Shown here in pieces: positions 55,266-64,000 of a DNA stretch of 64,000 nt; position 1 is the stretch's first letter; each line of letters starts with the position of its first letter. The stretch covers positions 4,030,001-4,094,000 of the forward strand of contig NZ_OCMY01000001.1 in assembly GCF_900215435.1 (NCBI RefSeq), in the 5' to 3' direction. The position numbers and the translations under genes were made by a program. A model generated the notes under the pieces. The model worked only from the letters and a program-made list of their open reading frames with translations. It was not told where the DNA came from and made no database searches. This stretch comes from Candidatus Pantoea floridensis. Lineage in GTDB: Bacteria > Pseudomonadota > Gammaproteobacteria > Enterobacterales > Enterobacteriaceae.

Positions 55266-55778
55266 ACCCGAACAGCGCAGGCTGAGGAAACTCCCAAAAT
55301 AATATTTCAAGCCGAAGGCTAATCAATGACAATAAACACAGGGCAAGTTTAAAAAAACAGAAAATGAATAATAATGGGGTTGTGGATACTACCGCGTTTA
55401 TTATTGCCAGGAATAATCGCAATGACTGTAACCTGATTAATAAAACAATTTCATCTGATGTTTAAGCATACAAACTCCGATCGCAATGGTTTCGCCCAAA
55501 CGATCGCGCTGCGTACGTCTGGCGGGTTTTGTACCTGTTCATCGCTTTTGCATGATAAGGAAAGCGAGAAAATAATGAGCGGGCTAATCAAGTGATTTCC
55601 ATAACGTTTCCCTGGTATGCATAACCGCATGAGTTTATCGCTTCAGCGCGCGATACAACTCAGTTTCGCAGCGCAATCAATGGTGAGGAAATGCGTCAGT
55701 ACCGTGCATTTACGCGCAGTTTCGTTATCAAAAAATGCGGTTTATTTGCATCAATGATTAATTCTCTCAACGAAAATG

Positions 55779-55800
55779 AAACGTGATTTCAGTCACATTA
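55779..55800. promoter_or_regulatory. CRP-like site upstream of gcd
   Basis: The core is CGTGATTTCAGTCACATT (GTGA-N6-TCAC, good flanks). It is about 170 bases before gcd, which is repressed by cAMP-CRP in E. coli. Confidence 0.6.
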
Positions 55801-55967
55801 TGAGCGGAACGGCGGCTGGCAGCGATAAGCCAAACTACATTCATAAGCGGAGCTAACGACACACTTGGCAACGGGTTTTTACTTAACGGTAACGTACGTT
55901 AAAATTTTGTTGATTCTATGTGGGTTGATTTTTGAGGTTTTTTGATGAAAAAGGTTGAGGGATTAGC

Positions 55968-58328
55968 ATGGTTAACAAACTAACCAGCATCGTGCTCGCG
56001 ATCCTCGCGATTGCCTTGTTGTATATGGGCGGCAAGCTGCTGATGTTGGGCGGCAGTGCATTTTATGCACTGATGGCGGTGGGATTACTGATCACCGCCA
56101 TTTTACTGTTCCGTAACCAGCGCAGCGCGCTGGCGTTATATGCGGTACTGATGTGGATTACGCTGGCCTGGATTATCTGGGAAGTGGGCTTTGACAAGTG
56201 GCAGTGGATCCCGCGCGGCGACCTGTTCGGCGTGATCGGGCTGTGGCTGGCAATGCCGTGGGTAGTGAAACCGCTCTATCGCGGTGAGCGCCGTTTCCAT
56301 AGCTTCCTGGGCGGCACGGTGATGATCATGATTGTGGTGGTGATTGGTCTGTGCTTCTACGATCCGATTCCGCAGGAAGGCACCATCAGCAATGCGCGCG
56401 AGCAAAATAGCGAGCAGGGCGCGGCTAACGACTGGACCGCTTACGGTGGATCCTCTGATGGCCTGCGTTTCTCCGCGCTGAACCAGATCAGCAAAGAGAA
56501 CGTTAAAAACCTCGAAGTCGCATGGACTTATCACACCGGCGATCTGCGTCAGGATGCGGATGCGACCGAATACACCTTCGAAGCGACGCCGCTGAAAGCC
56601 AATGGCATGCTCTACTTCTGTACGCCGCATAATGAAGTCCACGCGCTCGATCCCGAAACGGGCGCAGTGAAGTGGAAGTTCACGCCAAATAAAGATCGCT
56701 CTTACCTGCAGCAGCATCAAACCTGTCGCGGCGTAAGCTATTACGAAGACGCACCGGTTGCCGCGCAGGAGAATGCCGCCAACCCGGCGATCTGCCGTAA
56801 GCGTGTCTTTAATGCCACCACTGACGCGCAGCTGATCGCGCTGGATGCCGATACCGGCAAACCGTGCGCCGATTTCGGTGAGAACGGTGTGGTTGATCTG
56901 CATGCCAATATGGGTGAAGTGCGTCCCCACGCGCTGATGCAAACCGCGGCACCGCTGGTGGCGGGCAAGCTGGTGATCGTTGGCGGTTCGGTGATGGACA
57001 ACGGCTTCAACAGCGGTAACCCGTCAGGCGTGATTCGCGCGTATGACGTGCAAACTGGTCGTCTGGTGTGGAACTTCGATCCGGCTAACCCGGAAAACAC
57101 CGCACCGATCGCCGCAGGCCAGAACTATCCGCAGGACACGCCAGTGGCGTGGGGCACGCTGAGTGCTGACCTGAAAAATGGTGTGGTCTACGTGCCGTTT
57201 GGTAACGCTTCACCGGATGAAGTGGGCATTGAACGCGATCCAAACAGCAACACCGAGAAGTTCCGCGATGCGCTGGTGGCGCTGGATCTGCAAACAGGTG
57301 CCTTCAAATGGCGCTATCAGAGCTCCAACCACGATCTGTGGGACCGTGATAATCCGTCACAGCCTTCGCTGGTGGACATCGATTATCAGGGCCAGAAACA
57401 GCCTGTGGTGATTTTGCCAACCAAAACCGGCAACCTGTTTGTGCTGAATCGTCTTACTGGCCAGCCGGTTTATCCGGTGAATCAGGTGAAGGTTTCAACC
57501 GAAGGTGGCGTAGCGGGCGAGAAATTTGCCGCGACGCAGCCGGTATCCAGCCTGAACTTTATCCCGCAGCCGTTGACCGAGAAATCAATGTGGGGTATCA
57601 CGCCGTTTGACCAAATGTCATGCCGCATGGATTTCCGTAGCCTGCGCTACGACGGTAACCCGTGGACGCCAGCAACCGAAGCGGGGTCGCTGATCTTCCC
57701 GGGTAACATTGGCGTGTTCAACTGGGGTTCTGTCGCCGTCGATCCGCAGCGTCAAATGCTGATTGCCGCGCCAGTGCGTCTGGCTTACAAATACAATCTG
57801 ATCAAACGTAGCGAGCAGACCGCCACCGAGCGCCTGTTCACCAAAGATGGTCAGCCGTACTGGAATGAAAACTTCCACGGTGATTATGCCATTCACATTC
57901 AGCAGCTGGCGTCTGGTCTTGGCATTCCTTGTGTTGCTCCACCCTGGGGCCGTATGGTGGGTGTGGATCTGAAGACCGGTAAAACCGAATGGCTGCGCCG
58001 CGTCGGCGTCACCAAAAACCTGAAAACCAGCTTCCTGCCTGGCCGCTTCCCAATCGGTTTCCCGATGGGCATGGTGGCACACGGTGGTCCGTTGCTGACG
58101 GCGGGTGATTTGGTGTTCCATGGGGCAACGGCAGATAACTTCTTCCGTGCCTACGACAGCACCACCGGTGAACTGCTGTGGCAGACTGAACTGAGTGCCG
58201 GTGCGCAGGCCACGCCATCTACCTTTATGGGTAAAGACGGCAAGCAGTACGTGGTGATTGCCGCTGGCGGCCACGGTTCGCTTGGCACCCAGGCGGGTGA
58301 CAGCGTGGTGGCATTCCGTTTGAAATAA
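55968..58328 (+). CDS. gcd: Quinoprotein glucose dehydrogenase
   Basis: 786-residue inner-membrane PQQ enzyme oxidising glucose to gluconolactone in the periplasm and passing electrons to ubiquinone. Five membrane helices (about residues 1-140) are followed by the eight-bladed propeller: DWTAYGGSSDGLRFSALNQI, WTYHTGDLRQ, TFEATPLKANGMLYFCTPHNEVHALD, RGVSYYED, SSNHDLWDRDNPSQPSL and GHGSLGTQAGDSVVAF. E. coli Gcd is 796 aa. GAGGG stands six bases before the ATG. In plant-associated Pantoea, gluconate production by Gcd solubilises phosphate. PQQ synthesis genes are not in this window. Confidence 0.96.
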   Translation: MVNKLTSIVLAILAIALLYMGGKLLMLGGSAFYALMAVGLLITAILLFRNQRSALALYAVLMWITLAWIIWEVGFDKWQWIPRGDLFGVIGLWLAMPWVVKPLYRGERRFHSFLGGTVMIMIVVVIGLCFYDPIPQEGTISNAREQNSEQGAANDWTAYGGSSDGLRFSALNQISKENVKNLEVAWTYHTGDLRQDADATEYTFEATPLKANGMLYFCTPHNEVHALDPETGAVKWKFTPNKDRSYLQQHQTCRGVSYYEDAPVAAQENAANPAICRKRVFNATTDAQLIALDADTGKPCADFGENGVVDLHANMGEVRPHALMQTAAPLVAGKLVIVGGSVMDNGFNSGNPSGVIRAYDVQTGRLVWNFDPANPENTAPIAAGQNYPQDTPVAWGTLSADLKNGVVYVPFGNASPDEVGIERDPNSNTEKFRDALVALDLQTGAFKWRYQSSNHDLWDRDNPSQPSLVDIDYQGQKQPVVILPTKTGNLFVLNRLTGQPVYPVNQVKVSTEGGVAGEKFAATQPVSSLNFIPQPLTEKSMWGITPFDQMSCRMDFRSLRYDGNPWTPATEAGSLIFPGNIGVFNWGSVAVDPQRQMLIAAPVRLAYKYNLIKRSEQTATERLFTKDGQPYWNENFHGDYAIHIQQLASGLGIPCVAPPWGRMVGVDLKTGKTEWLRRVGVTKNLKTSFLPGRFPIGFPMGMVAHGGPLLTAGDLVFHGATADNFFRAYDSTTGELLWQTELSAGAQATPSTFMGKDGKQYVVIAAGGHGSLGTQAGDSVVAFRLK

Positions 58329-58346
58329 CCCCGACAACATCGAGTT

Positions 58347-58373
58347 AAGGCGCCCATTGCGGCGCCTTTTTTT
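58347..58373 (+). terminator. gcd terminator
   Basis: Stem AGGCGCC (58348-58354) / GGCGCCT (58361-58367), 6-base loop, followed by a run of seven T. Confidence 0.92.
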
Positions 58374-58408
58374 ATCTGCTTCGCGTTAAATAAAAGCTAT
58401 CGCGCGGT

Positions 58409-58801
58409 TTACTCATCATCACTGACAATTTCAATCAGATTGCCGTCAGGATCCCGAATAAGGGCTTCATAGAAACCATCTCCGGTGATCCGCGCCGGAC
58501 TGACTAAAATCTTCTGCTCCGATGCCCGTTTGACCATCGTGTCCACATCTTGCCTGGTGCCAACGTTAATCGCGATATGTGCCCATCCGGTCAGTTCTGT
58601 GCCATTCGCTCCTTGTGCTAACGCTTCCAGAGCCATAAGTTCGATGGTGGCGCCTTCATGCAAACGAATGAAGTGAGAACGAAAACCAGGGCGATTTTTG
58701 CTGATATAAAGTTCATTCGATGTTCCGCCAAAAAAATCCTGCCAAAAATGTTGCTGGGCAGTCAAATTGTTGGTCCATAACGCCACGTGTGCAATTTTCA
58801 T
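58409..58801 (-). CDS. VOC-superfamily protein (glyoxalase-like)
   Basis: 130-residue protein with the two beta-alpha-beta-beta-beta modules of the vicinal oxygen chelate fold. Putative metal ligands: H5 (KIAHVALW), E54 (ATIELMAL), H75 (GWAHIAINV) and a C-terminal glutamate (DPDGNLIEIV). The last motif is typical of lactoylglutathione-lyase-like proteins. The substrate cannot be told. Its start overlaps the MFS stop by four bases (ATGA), so it is translated with the exporter. Confidence 0.85.
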   Translation of the reverse strand: MKIAHVALWTNNLTAQQHFWQDFFGGTSNELYISKNRPGFRSHFIRLHEGATIELMALEALAQGANGTELTGWAHIAINVGTRQDVDTMVKRASEQKILVSPARITGDGFYEALIRDPDGNLIEIVSDDE

Positions 58802-59961
58802 GCGTTCTCTCCTGCAGGGGTTTTATTGCCTAAATTGAGCGTGAGTGACAGTGCAGCGACGACAAGCATCAGCACCATGATGAGTGAGAATGAAAGCGCG
58901 AGAGAGCTGTAGTGGGCAATGTAACCAATTATCGCCGGACCACTTAAAACCCCGAGGTAGCCTAACGTTGTCATTGCGGGTACCGCCACTGCCTGTGGCA
59001 TTACTTTCTGTTGTCCCACCGCGGAGAACATAACCGGTACGATATTGGCGCAACCGGCACCCACAAAAACGTATCCCAGCAGCGAGAGAGACCATGAGGG
59101 AATAAAGGTCACCAGCGCCAGTCCGGCTGCCGCAGTGAGCGCGCCCACCAGAACCACCGGCAGCCGTCCTAGCAGAGAAATAATGCGGTCTCCGGTAAGT
59201 CTTGCTAGCGTCATCGCCACAGCAAAACAGGTATAACCCAGCCCACCTAAGGTTTCAGGAATATCCCGCACCTGCGTCAGATAAACGGCACTCCAGTCCA
59301 GCACCGTTCCTTCCGTTAGGAATACGGCAAAACAGATGAGGCCCAGCAATAATACGTGCCCGCGCGGCACGGCGAATGCCGGCCCCTCTTTAGGATTGGC
59401 ATAGGTTAGAAGCCCCGGAAAACTGAGTATGGCCAACACCATCACCGTGAACGTCACCAGCAGCGTTGCGGCCAACACGCTCATGCCCAATGACAGCAGC
59501 ACAGTCATAACCCCTGCGCCCGCGATGCCGCCGAAGCTGTACATGCCATGAAATCCGGACATCAGTGGCGCAGCCGATTGCTTCTCAACGAGAATGGCCT
59601 GAATGTTCATTGCGCAATCCGTCACGCCAACACCCACGCCAAAAATCAGGAGAACCAGGCCAAGTAGCAGAGGATCGGCAATAACCGCCAGTAGCGGCGT
59701 GCTCAGGATAATCAATGCGATGGCGACAACGATGACGCGTCGACAGCCAAAACGGCTGGTCAGTAGACCCGTTACCGGCATAGCGATCATTGCACCAAAG
59801 CCAAGACAGAGCAGCAAGGTGCCAAGCATCGCTTCGTTGACTCCTGTGTTATTGCGCGCGAAAGGCACAATGACGGCCCAGGTGGCGGTGACAAACCCGG
59901 CAATAAAAAAAGTCAGACGCGTAGCGCGGCTGGGAGTAATGCTGCTGAGATGCTGAATCAT
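58798..59961 (-). CDS. MFS transporter (YbjJ-like)
   Basis: 387-residue major-facilitator protein with 12 hydrophobic segments. It resembles YbjJ-type transporters: PFARNNTGVNEAMLGTLLLCLGFGAMIAMP, GVTDCAMNIQAILVEKQ, SGFHGMYSFGGIAGAG and TEGTVLDWSAVYL. The ATG at 59961 has AGAGGA five bases upstream; the frame is open 26 codons further but without such a site. It forms an operon with the VOC gene and is divergent from the DeoR regulator, which probably controls it. Substrate unknown, perhaps a sugar or efflux of a metabolite. Confidence 0.86.
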   Translation of the reverse strand: MIQHLSSITPSRATRLTFFIAGFVTATWAVIVPFARNNTGVNEAMLGTLLLCLGFGAMIAMPVTGLLTSRFGCRRVIVVAIALIILSTPLLAVIADPLLLGLVLLIFGVGVGVTDCAMNIQAILVEKQSAAPLMSGFHGMYSFGGIAGAGVMTVLLSLGMSVLAATLLVTFTVMVLAILSFPGLLTYANPKEGPAFAVPRGHVLLLGLICFAVFLTEGTVLDWSAVYLTQVRDIPETLGGLGYTCFAVAMTLARLTGDRIISLLGRLPVVLVGALTAAAGLALVTFIPSWSLSLLGYVFVGAGCANIVPVMFSAVGQQKVMPQAVAVPAMTTLGYLGVLSGPAIIGYIAHYSSLALSFSLIMVLMLVVAALSLTLNLGNKTPAGENA

Positions 59962-60101
59962 TTCATTCCTCTTTTTAGATGGATAATAATCCCTGGGAGC
60001 AACGGGGTGGTTCATTGCGCCTGCATGCAAGATTGACAATCTGCAAACATTTGCGCGATTATGCTCATTGTAGATCGATTTTGATGGATTAAGGAATGTT
60101 T

Positions 60102-60872
60102 ATGCTCGATTATGCTGCCTTTCCGGATCAGCGACAAGCGCTGATCAAACAGATCCTGCAAGAGCAGGGACGGGTCGTCTGTGTTGACCTCGCCAGACAA
60201 TTGGGCGTTTCAGAACACACTATCCGGCGTGATCTGCACGAACTGAGTAAGGAAGGTATTTGCAAGAAAGTATACGGTGGCGCTGTAATACAGTTACCTG
60301 AAGCGGGCACTTTTCTGCTGCGAAAAGAGCAGAATCACGCAGCAAAGGAGATGATCGCGACGGCCTGTGCCAGCCTTATTAAAAACGATAGCTGTGTATT
60401 TATCGATGCGGGAACAACCAATTTGGCGATGGCCCTGGCTTTGCCAGAGGCGTTGTCATTAACGGTGGCAACAAACGCGCCGGATATCGCCGCCGTGCTT
60501 TTAAAACACCCCAATATAGATGTCATCATGCTGGGTGGGCATATTGATAAAAAAAGCGGTGGCTGCGTAAGTCACACAGCAATAGAGCAACTGCGCAACA
60601 TCCATTTTGACCAGGCCTTTATTGGCGGATGCGCCATGAGCCCTGAATCAGGTCTGACAGGATTTGATTTTGCCGATTGCGAATTTAAAAAAGTGGCTAT
60701 TAAACAGAGTAACCAAACGATTGTTGGTCTTACGGCGGATAAAATCCCCGGCGTTGCCAGGTTCGCGGTGGCTGGCTGTGACGAAATCCATGTTCTAGTG
60801 GTGGAGGAGCAGCTTAACAAGGCGTTTTACAATGCATTTCGTGCAGAAAATATAACGTTAATAACGGTTTAG
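60102..60872 (+). CDS. DeoR-family regulator
   Basis: 256-residue sugar-phosphate-responsive repressor. DeoR-type HTH (QGRVVCVDLARQLGVSEHTIRRDLHELSKEG) and a C-terminal sensor domain with DAGTTNLAMA, VATNAPDIAAVLL, GGHIDKKSGG and FIGGCAMSPESGLTGFDFADCEFKK. The ATG at 60102 has AAGGA six bases upstream; an ATG two codons earlier abuts that site. Divergent from the MFS-VOC operon across 140 bases, so those genes are its likely targets. A small ORF with a strong ribosome site follows after 14 bases. Confidence 0.9.
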   Translation: MLDYAAFPDQRQALIKQILQEQGRVVCVDLARQLGVSEHTIRRDLHELSKEGICKKVYGGAVIQLPEAGTFLLRKEQNHAAKEMIATACASLIKNDSCVFIDAGTTNLAMALALPEALSLTVATNAPDIAAVLLKHPNIDVIMLGGHIDKKSGGCVSHTAIEQLRNIHFDQAFIGGCAMSPESGLTGFDFADCEFKKVAIKQSNQTIVGLTADKIPGVARFAVAGCDEIHVLVVEEQLNKAFYNAFRAENITLITV

Positions 60873-60886
60873 AAGGAGATGTTTCG

Positions 60887-61033
60887 ATGCGCGATTTTTT
60901 TCTTCAATATTATAAAAATACCAGCAGGGTGGAGTCTTCACGGATGAGAAGGATCTCGATCTCGCTAAGGATGAAACTCTTGCATGAAATTATGCAATGG
61001 GACTTGTTCGATGACGGTAAAAATGAAATGTAG
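60887..61033 (+). CDS. Possible 48-residue small protein
   Basis: ATG at 60887 with AAGGAG eight bases upstream, overlapping the end of the DeoR gene's region, and an open frame of 48 codons ending TAG at 61033. The product begins MRDFFLQYYKNTSRVE and is rich in arginine and methionine in the middle (SSRMRRISISLRMKLLHE), ending acidic (DLFDDGKNEM). No family recognised. The good ribosome site and position in the deoR transcript argue for translation; the short length argues for caution. Confidence 0.45.
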   Translation: MRDFFLQYYKNTSRVESSRMRRISISLRMKLLHEIMQWDLFDDGKNEM

Positions 61034-61082
61034 TGCTGACGTGGTATTATCCTTCCGTCAATGATAGGAGGAGGGTAATCTA

Positions 61083-61799
61083 ATGAAAAAGAAAGAGTTC
61101 GTTACCCAGGATTTGCTGAGCAAAATTTATCAGGAAGACACATCCGCGCCCCGCAAATTGCCCCCTGAGCGTCAGCTGGCGGAAGAGTATGGCGTTTCAC
61201 GTTTTACCATTCGGCAAGCGCTGGAAAAACTGGTCAGTATTGGAGCCGTGCGTATCGTGCAGGGTTCAGGCATCTGGATAAACGAGACGGTACGTAATAA
61301 CCCGCTCGTCTATAATTCAATCACTGAAAAACGTTTTGATCAGATACATTACCGCTCTCTTAGCCTGCGTAAGCGACGTCCTGATAGCGACGAGCAACAA
61401 ATATTTGCCATCAACGATGAGGCATTTATCTGGGAATTTTCCCGCCTGCGCTATGTTGATAATATCGCGGTGCAGATTGAAACCTCGCGCATGCCCGCGC
61501 AATTATTTTCCGATCTTACGGGGGAAATAATCGAGCGTTCTATTCAGCAATATGTTTTAGCCAGGGGCTATCACATTTCACATTTGCTAACCAGCTACCG
61601 GGCTATTAGCGTCAATCGCGATCAGGCTACGCTTCTTGGCTGTAAAAAAGGCAGCCCGGCGATGCATATCATTAACCGCGGCATTCTTCAGGGAGGACAG
61701 GTATACGAAATCAGCGACATTGTCGATATTGATTACACCTGCACCTACCTGATTCCTCATAATCCTGACAATCTGCGCTTTCGTCAGAAACAGCGTTAA
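61083..61799 (+). CDS. GntR/HutC regulator with UTRA domain
   Basis: 238-residue regulator: winged HTH (LPPERQLAEEYGVSRFTIRQALEKLVSIGAVRIVQGSGIWI, about 24-70) and a UTRA effector domain (about 90-230), which in this family binds sugar phosphates. AGGAGGAGG stands upstream of the ATG. It ends one base before the convergent ManD-type gene and is presumably the regulator of that gene and of the PTS permease beyond it. Confidence 0.9.
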   Translation: MKKKEFVTQDLLSKIYQEDTSAPRKLPPERQLAEEYGVSRFTIRQALEKLVSIGAVRIVQGSGIWINETVRNNPLVYNSITEKRFDQIHYRSLSLRKRRPDSDEQQIFAINDEAFIWEFSRLRYVDNIAVQIETSRMPAQLFSDLTGEIIERSIQQYVLARGYHISHLLTSYRAISVNRDQATLLGCKKGSPAMHIINRGILQGGQVYEISDIVDIDYTCTYLIPHNPDNLRFRQKQR

Positions 61800-61800
61800 A

Positions 61801-63000
61801 TTATGGCGTATGAATAGTGCCGTCCGGCAGGCGACTTTGTGTCCACTCATGCGGACGGTAGACCACCGGATATTTCTCCGCCAGCGCTTGATCAAAGGTT
61901 ACGCCGATACCCGCCGCTTGTGACGGATAAATATATCCCTTGTTAACGTTAGGTGCGCCCGGGAAAATCGCATCCGTCAGCGATGAGCGTGGGATAAATT
62001 CCTGAATGGCAGCATTGTGTAAATGAATATTTAGATGGGTATTCACGGCGACACCGATAGGCGTCATATCACCTGGGCCGTGCCATGCTAACCGTATTCC
62101 GAATGCCTGACACAGCGCCGCCAGTTTAAGCGCTGGCGTGATGCCACCAATTTGCGAAATGTGGCAGCGAATGAAGTCGATTCGGCGATGAATGATCAGC
62201 TCATGCCATTCGGCTGGATTATTAAATAATTCACCTAATGCCAGCGGCACGGCACTCTGCTGGCGTAACTGTGCCAGCCAACCGGTTTGCGCCGGAGGAA
62301 GAACATCCTCGAGAAAATAGGGCATATAAGGTTCCAGTTGTTTAACCAACTGAATCGCTTGCTGCGGAAATAACCGTTCGTGAACATCATGCAGAATTTC
62401 AAACTGATGACCATATTTGGTTCTCAATGCACGAAACATCTCAACCGTATTTGCCATGTACTGTTGCTGAGAATAATAAGCGCCGGCGGTACCCTTTTCT
62501 GGAGCATGGAGATCCTGGGCGGTACCGCCGTAAAACCCCAACTGACAGCGAATATGACGGTAGCCAATTTCTAGCGCTTGATCTACTGAGGCATAAAGTT
62601 CTTCCAGCGTTTCACCACTGGCATGGGTATAAGCTGCAATCGCATCGCGTGATTTCCCCCCCCATAATTGATACAAAGGCATACCCGCCAGCTGCGCCTT
62701 AATATCCCACAATGCCATATCAATACCGGAAATAGCATTATTGGTTACCGGACCGTTTCGCCAATAGGCATTAACGTTCATCATTTGCCACAGATCTTCA
62801 ATATTATTGGCATCTCGCCCGACCAAAAGGGGAACCAGATACTCATCGACCATCGTTTTTACAGCCAATGGACGCTGTTGAAAAGTGGCACAGCCGTGTC
62901 CCGTAATGCCTTTATTGGTCGTAACGCGTACGGTAATGAGATTATGGCGATCGGGACGAGTAATAAAGCAGTGAATACTTTCGATAATAGTTGGGGTCAC
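61801..63000 (-). CDS. ManD/RspA-type sugar-acid dehydratase
   Basis: 399-residue enolase-superfamily protein of the mannonate-dehydratase subgroup. Mg ligands D205 (LHDVHERL), E231 (FLEDVLPP) and E257 (LGELFNNP); catalytic-type histidines H207 and H307 (WHGPGD). Proteins of this group dehydrate D-mannonate or D-gluconate, often slowly, or have unknown activity (RspA). The start is GTG at 63000, with AGGAG eight bases upstream. With the UTRA regulator and divergent PTS permease it suggests use of a PTS-imported uronic or aldonic acid glycoside (inference). It is not homologous to UxuA elsewhere in the window. Confidence 0.88.
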   Translation of the reverse strand: MTPTIIESIHCFITRPDRHNLITVRVTTNKGITGHGCATFQQRPLAVKTMVDEYLVPLLVGRDANNIEDLWQMMNVNAYWRNGPVTNNAISGIDMALWDIKAQLAGMPLYQLWGGKSRDAIAAYTHASGETLEELYASVDQALEIGYRHIRCQLGFYGGTAQDLHAPEKGTAGAYYSQQQYMANTVEMFRALRTKYGHQFEILHDVHERLFPQQAIQLVKQLEPYMPYFLEDVLPPAQTGWLAQLRQQSAVPLALGELFNNPAEWHELIIHRRIDFIRCHISQIGGITPALKLAALCQAFGIRLAWHGPGDMTPIGVAVNTHLNIHLHNAAIQEFIPRSSLTDAIFPGAPNVNKGYIYPSQAAGIGVTFDQALAEKYPVVYRPHEWTQSRLPDGTIHTP

Positions 63001-63301
63001 AAAGAAAACTCCTCTGGCACACTCACCGCGTTTAACAGTAAGGCAGAATGATATGAAATTTTTACCCTATGATTGCTGGGTTTTTATTAAGACGCAAACC
63101 CTTTTTATGTAATAAATATTGGTTAAAAAAATGCGTGATTTCTCTTTAAAAAACAGACCAATTTGCGATTTTTCGTGTCATAAAGCCTGTTGAGTGTGGT
63201 TTTGTGATCCTCATCATGATTTATTGGTTTGTTTTGCCTGGGTTCATTTATTACCATCCAGAGCAGATTTCATCAGGGCAGTTTTTTCCCTTAGGAGCAA
63301 G
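63001..63301. other. Divergent promoter region ManD-type gene / PTS
   Basis: 301 AT-rich bases. Contains the ribosome sites of both genes and a possible CRP half-match TGTGATCCTCATCATG (63203-63218). A GntR operator is expected but I could not identify one with confidence. Confidence 0.45.
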
Positions 63302-64000
63302 TATGGGAACGCAGGACGTCATAGGAAATATCATTCAGTTAGTGGGCGGAAAAAATAATATCAATAAAGTCTGGCACTGTATGACTCGGCTGCGCTTTGA
63401 TCTAATTGATGACAATAAAGTTAATCAGAGTGGAATTAAAGCGCTGCCCGGTGTTCTGGGGGCGCAAATGCAAAGCGAACAGTTTCAAATCATTATTGGG
63501 CCGAAGGTAAATAGTTGGTATGAGCAACTCGTGCCCGTGCTGAATAACGATAATCAGCCGCAGATACAGCGGGAAAAAACGCGTAAAAGCGTCGTTTCCC
63601 TGTTTATGGATACCGTTTCCGGTGTATTTGGACCCATTGTTCCCGCCATTGCTGGCGCAGGGATGATCAAAGGATTACTAGCTGGTTTGGTGGCATTACA
63701 GCTGATCTCGGCAAAGAGTGATACGGTAATGGTGATTGATTTAATCGCCAGCGGCGTGTTCTATTTTTTACCGTTTTTCCTGGCGGTCTCTGCGGCTAAA
63801 ATCTTTAAGACCAATGAATATCTGGCCGCAGCCGTTGCCGCGTGTTTGATGTATCCGTCATTAATCGATGCAGCTAAAGCGCTGGCCGCACATCAGGAAG
63901 GTGCCGTAAACGCATTCTGGTTTATGGGCCTGATTCCGGTTTCGGTATTCAACTATGCCTCCAGTGTTATTCCGGTCATCTTTTCAATTCTGGCACTGAG
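63302..64000 (+). CDS. PTS permease IIBC, beta-glucoside type (3' end outside window)
   Basis: First 233 codons of a PTS IIBC permease, open to the window end. The IIB domain comes first (about 1-80), with phospho-cysteine C26 in VWHCMTRLRFDL and IIGPKVNSWYEQL; the IIC domain begins near residue 100 (VSLFMDTVSGVFGPIVPAIAGAGMIKGL). This B-C order is that of BglF/ScrA-like permeases, unlike the C-B order of the other PTS gene here. AGGAG lies before the ATG. Divergent from the ManD-type dehydratase, probably one regulon under the UTRA regulator. Sugar unknown. Confidence 0.88.

Larger units (their letters stand above)
55205..55967. other. 763-base AT-rich intergenic region
   Basis: Separates the divergent GT-D gene and gcd. 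It contains two CRP-like sites (55244-55265 and 55779-55800), a GCGGC-TTA-GCCGC hairpin just before the GT-D gene, several short ORFs without ribosome sites (for example 33 codons from 55364) and repeated CGATCG motifs near 55480. No RNA gene was recognised, although the length could hide one. Confidence 0.5.

Noticed and set aside
55364..55465. 33-codon ORF in the gcd upstream gap
   Set aside because: No ribosome binding site, and an asparagine-rich product typical of AT-rich non-coding DNA.
55944..55982. 12-codon ORF (MKKVEGLAWLTN) overlapping the gcd start
   Set aside because: No Shine-Dalgarno of its own; its sequence mostly consists of the gcd ribosome site.
56136..56942. 268-codon open frame antisense to gcd
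   Set aside because: Mirror of a well-conserved propeller gene; no family features, no ribosome site.

Overview
This window is a chromosomal segment from a member of the Enterobacterales, most likely Erwiniaceae (Pantoea/Erwinia type). The backbone follows the Escherichia coli order lapA-lapB-pyrF-yciH-osmB ... rpfR(yciR)-rnb-yciW-fabI-sapFDCBA ... pspF/pspABCD-ycjX-ycjF-tyrR-tpx-ycjG-mpaA-mppA. Proteins that I can align from memory are close to the E. coli ones. Inserted genes are typical of plant-associated relatives: a DSF synthase (rpfF) beside rpfR, a KdgR-controlled ketodeoxygluconate permease, and a hexuronate operon. There is no rRNA, tRNA, CRISPR array, prophage or insertion sequence.

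Layout. 1-3100: LPS-assembly control (lapAB), pyrimidine synthesis (pyrF), yciH and the osmotic lipoprotein osmB. 3400-10900: araD-type epimerase, kdgT with a KdgR box, the rpfF/rpfR pair (fatty-acid signal synthase and its cyclic-di-GMP receptor) and a cstA-ybdD transporter operon. 11000-20800: rnb, a YdeP-type molybdo-oxidoreductase, a PTS permease, a KGG stress protein, a LysR gene with no usable start codon, yciW and fabI. 20900-26200: sapABCDF. 26350-26480: the Fur-controlled small RNA RyhB. 26500-35400: a GT20 (OtsA-like) protein that has lost its active site, the psp regulon with its sigma54 promoter and an ERIC element, ycjXF and tyrR. 35400-41420: tpx, murein-peptide recycling (ycjG, mpaA, mppA) and a DUF2231/sorbosone-dehydrogenase pair.

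41430-41940 holds what I consider the most interesting locus: a complete TisB/IstR-like SOS-controlled type I toxin-antitoxin. It has a LexA box, a 29-residue hydrophobic peptide with a strong ribosome binding site and terminator, and a divergent small RNA. The small RNA has its own promoter, and its predicted 5' end is perfectly complementary over 17 nt to the toxin leader.

42000-51800: an M24-fold protein lacking metal ligands, a LysR regulator, then uxuR, uxaC, uxuA, a hexuronate MFS carrier and a GH31 glycosidase, with two UxuR/ExuR-like operators between the divergent uxuA and carrier genes. Together these would import and hydrolyse uronate-containing oligosaccharides and carry hexuronates to 2-keto-3-deoxygluconate, whose permease is also in the window. 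51900-58400: a Nudix hydrolase, a secreted ParB-like protein, a hexapeptide acyltransferase, a GT-D glycosyltransferase, a 763-base AT-rich gap with two CRP-like sites, and glucose dehydrogenase gcd. 58400-64000: VOC protein, MFS exporter, DeoR regulator, a 48-codon small ORF, a GntR/UTRA regulator, a ManD-type sugar-acid dehydratase and the first 233 codons of a PTS IIBC permease cut by the window end.

All function assignments come from reading the sequence and recalled family knowledge; no searches were run.
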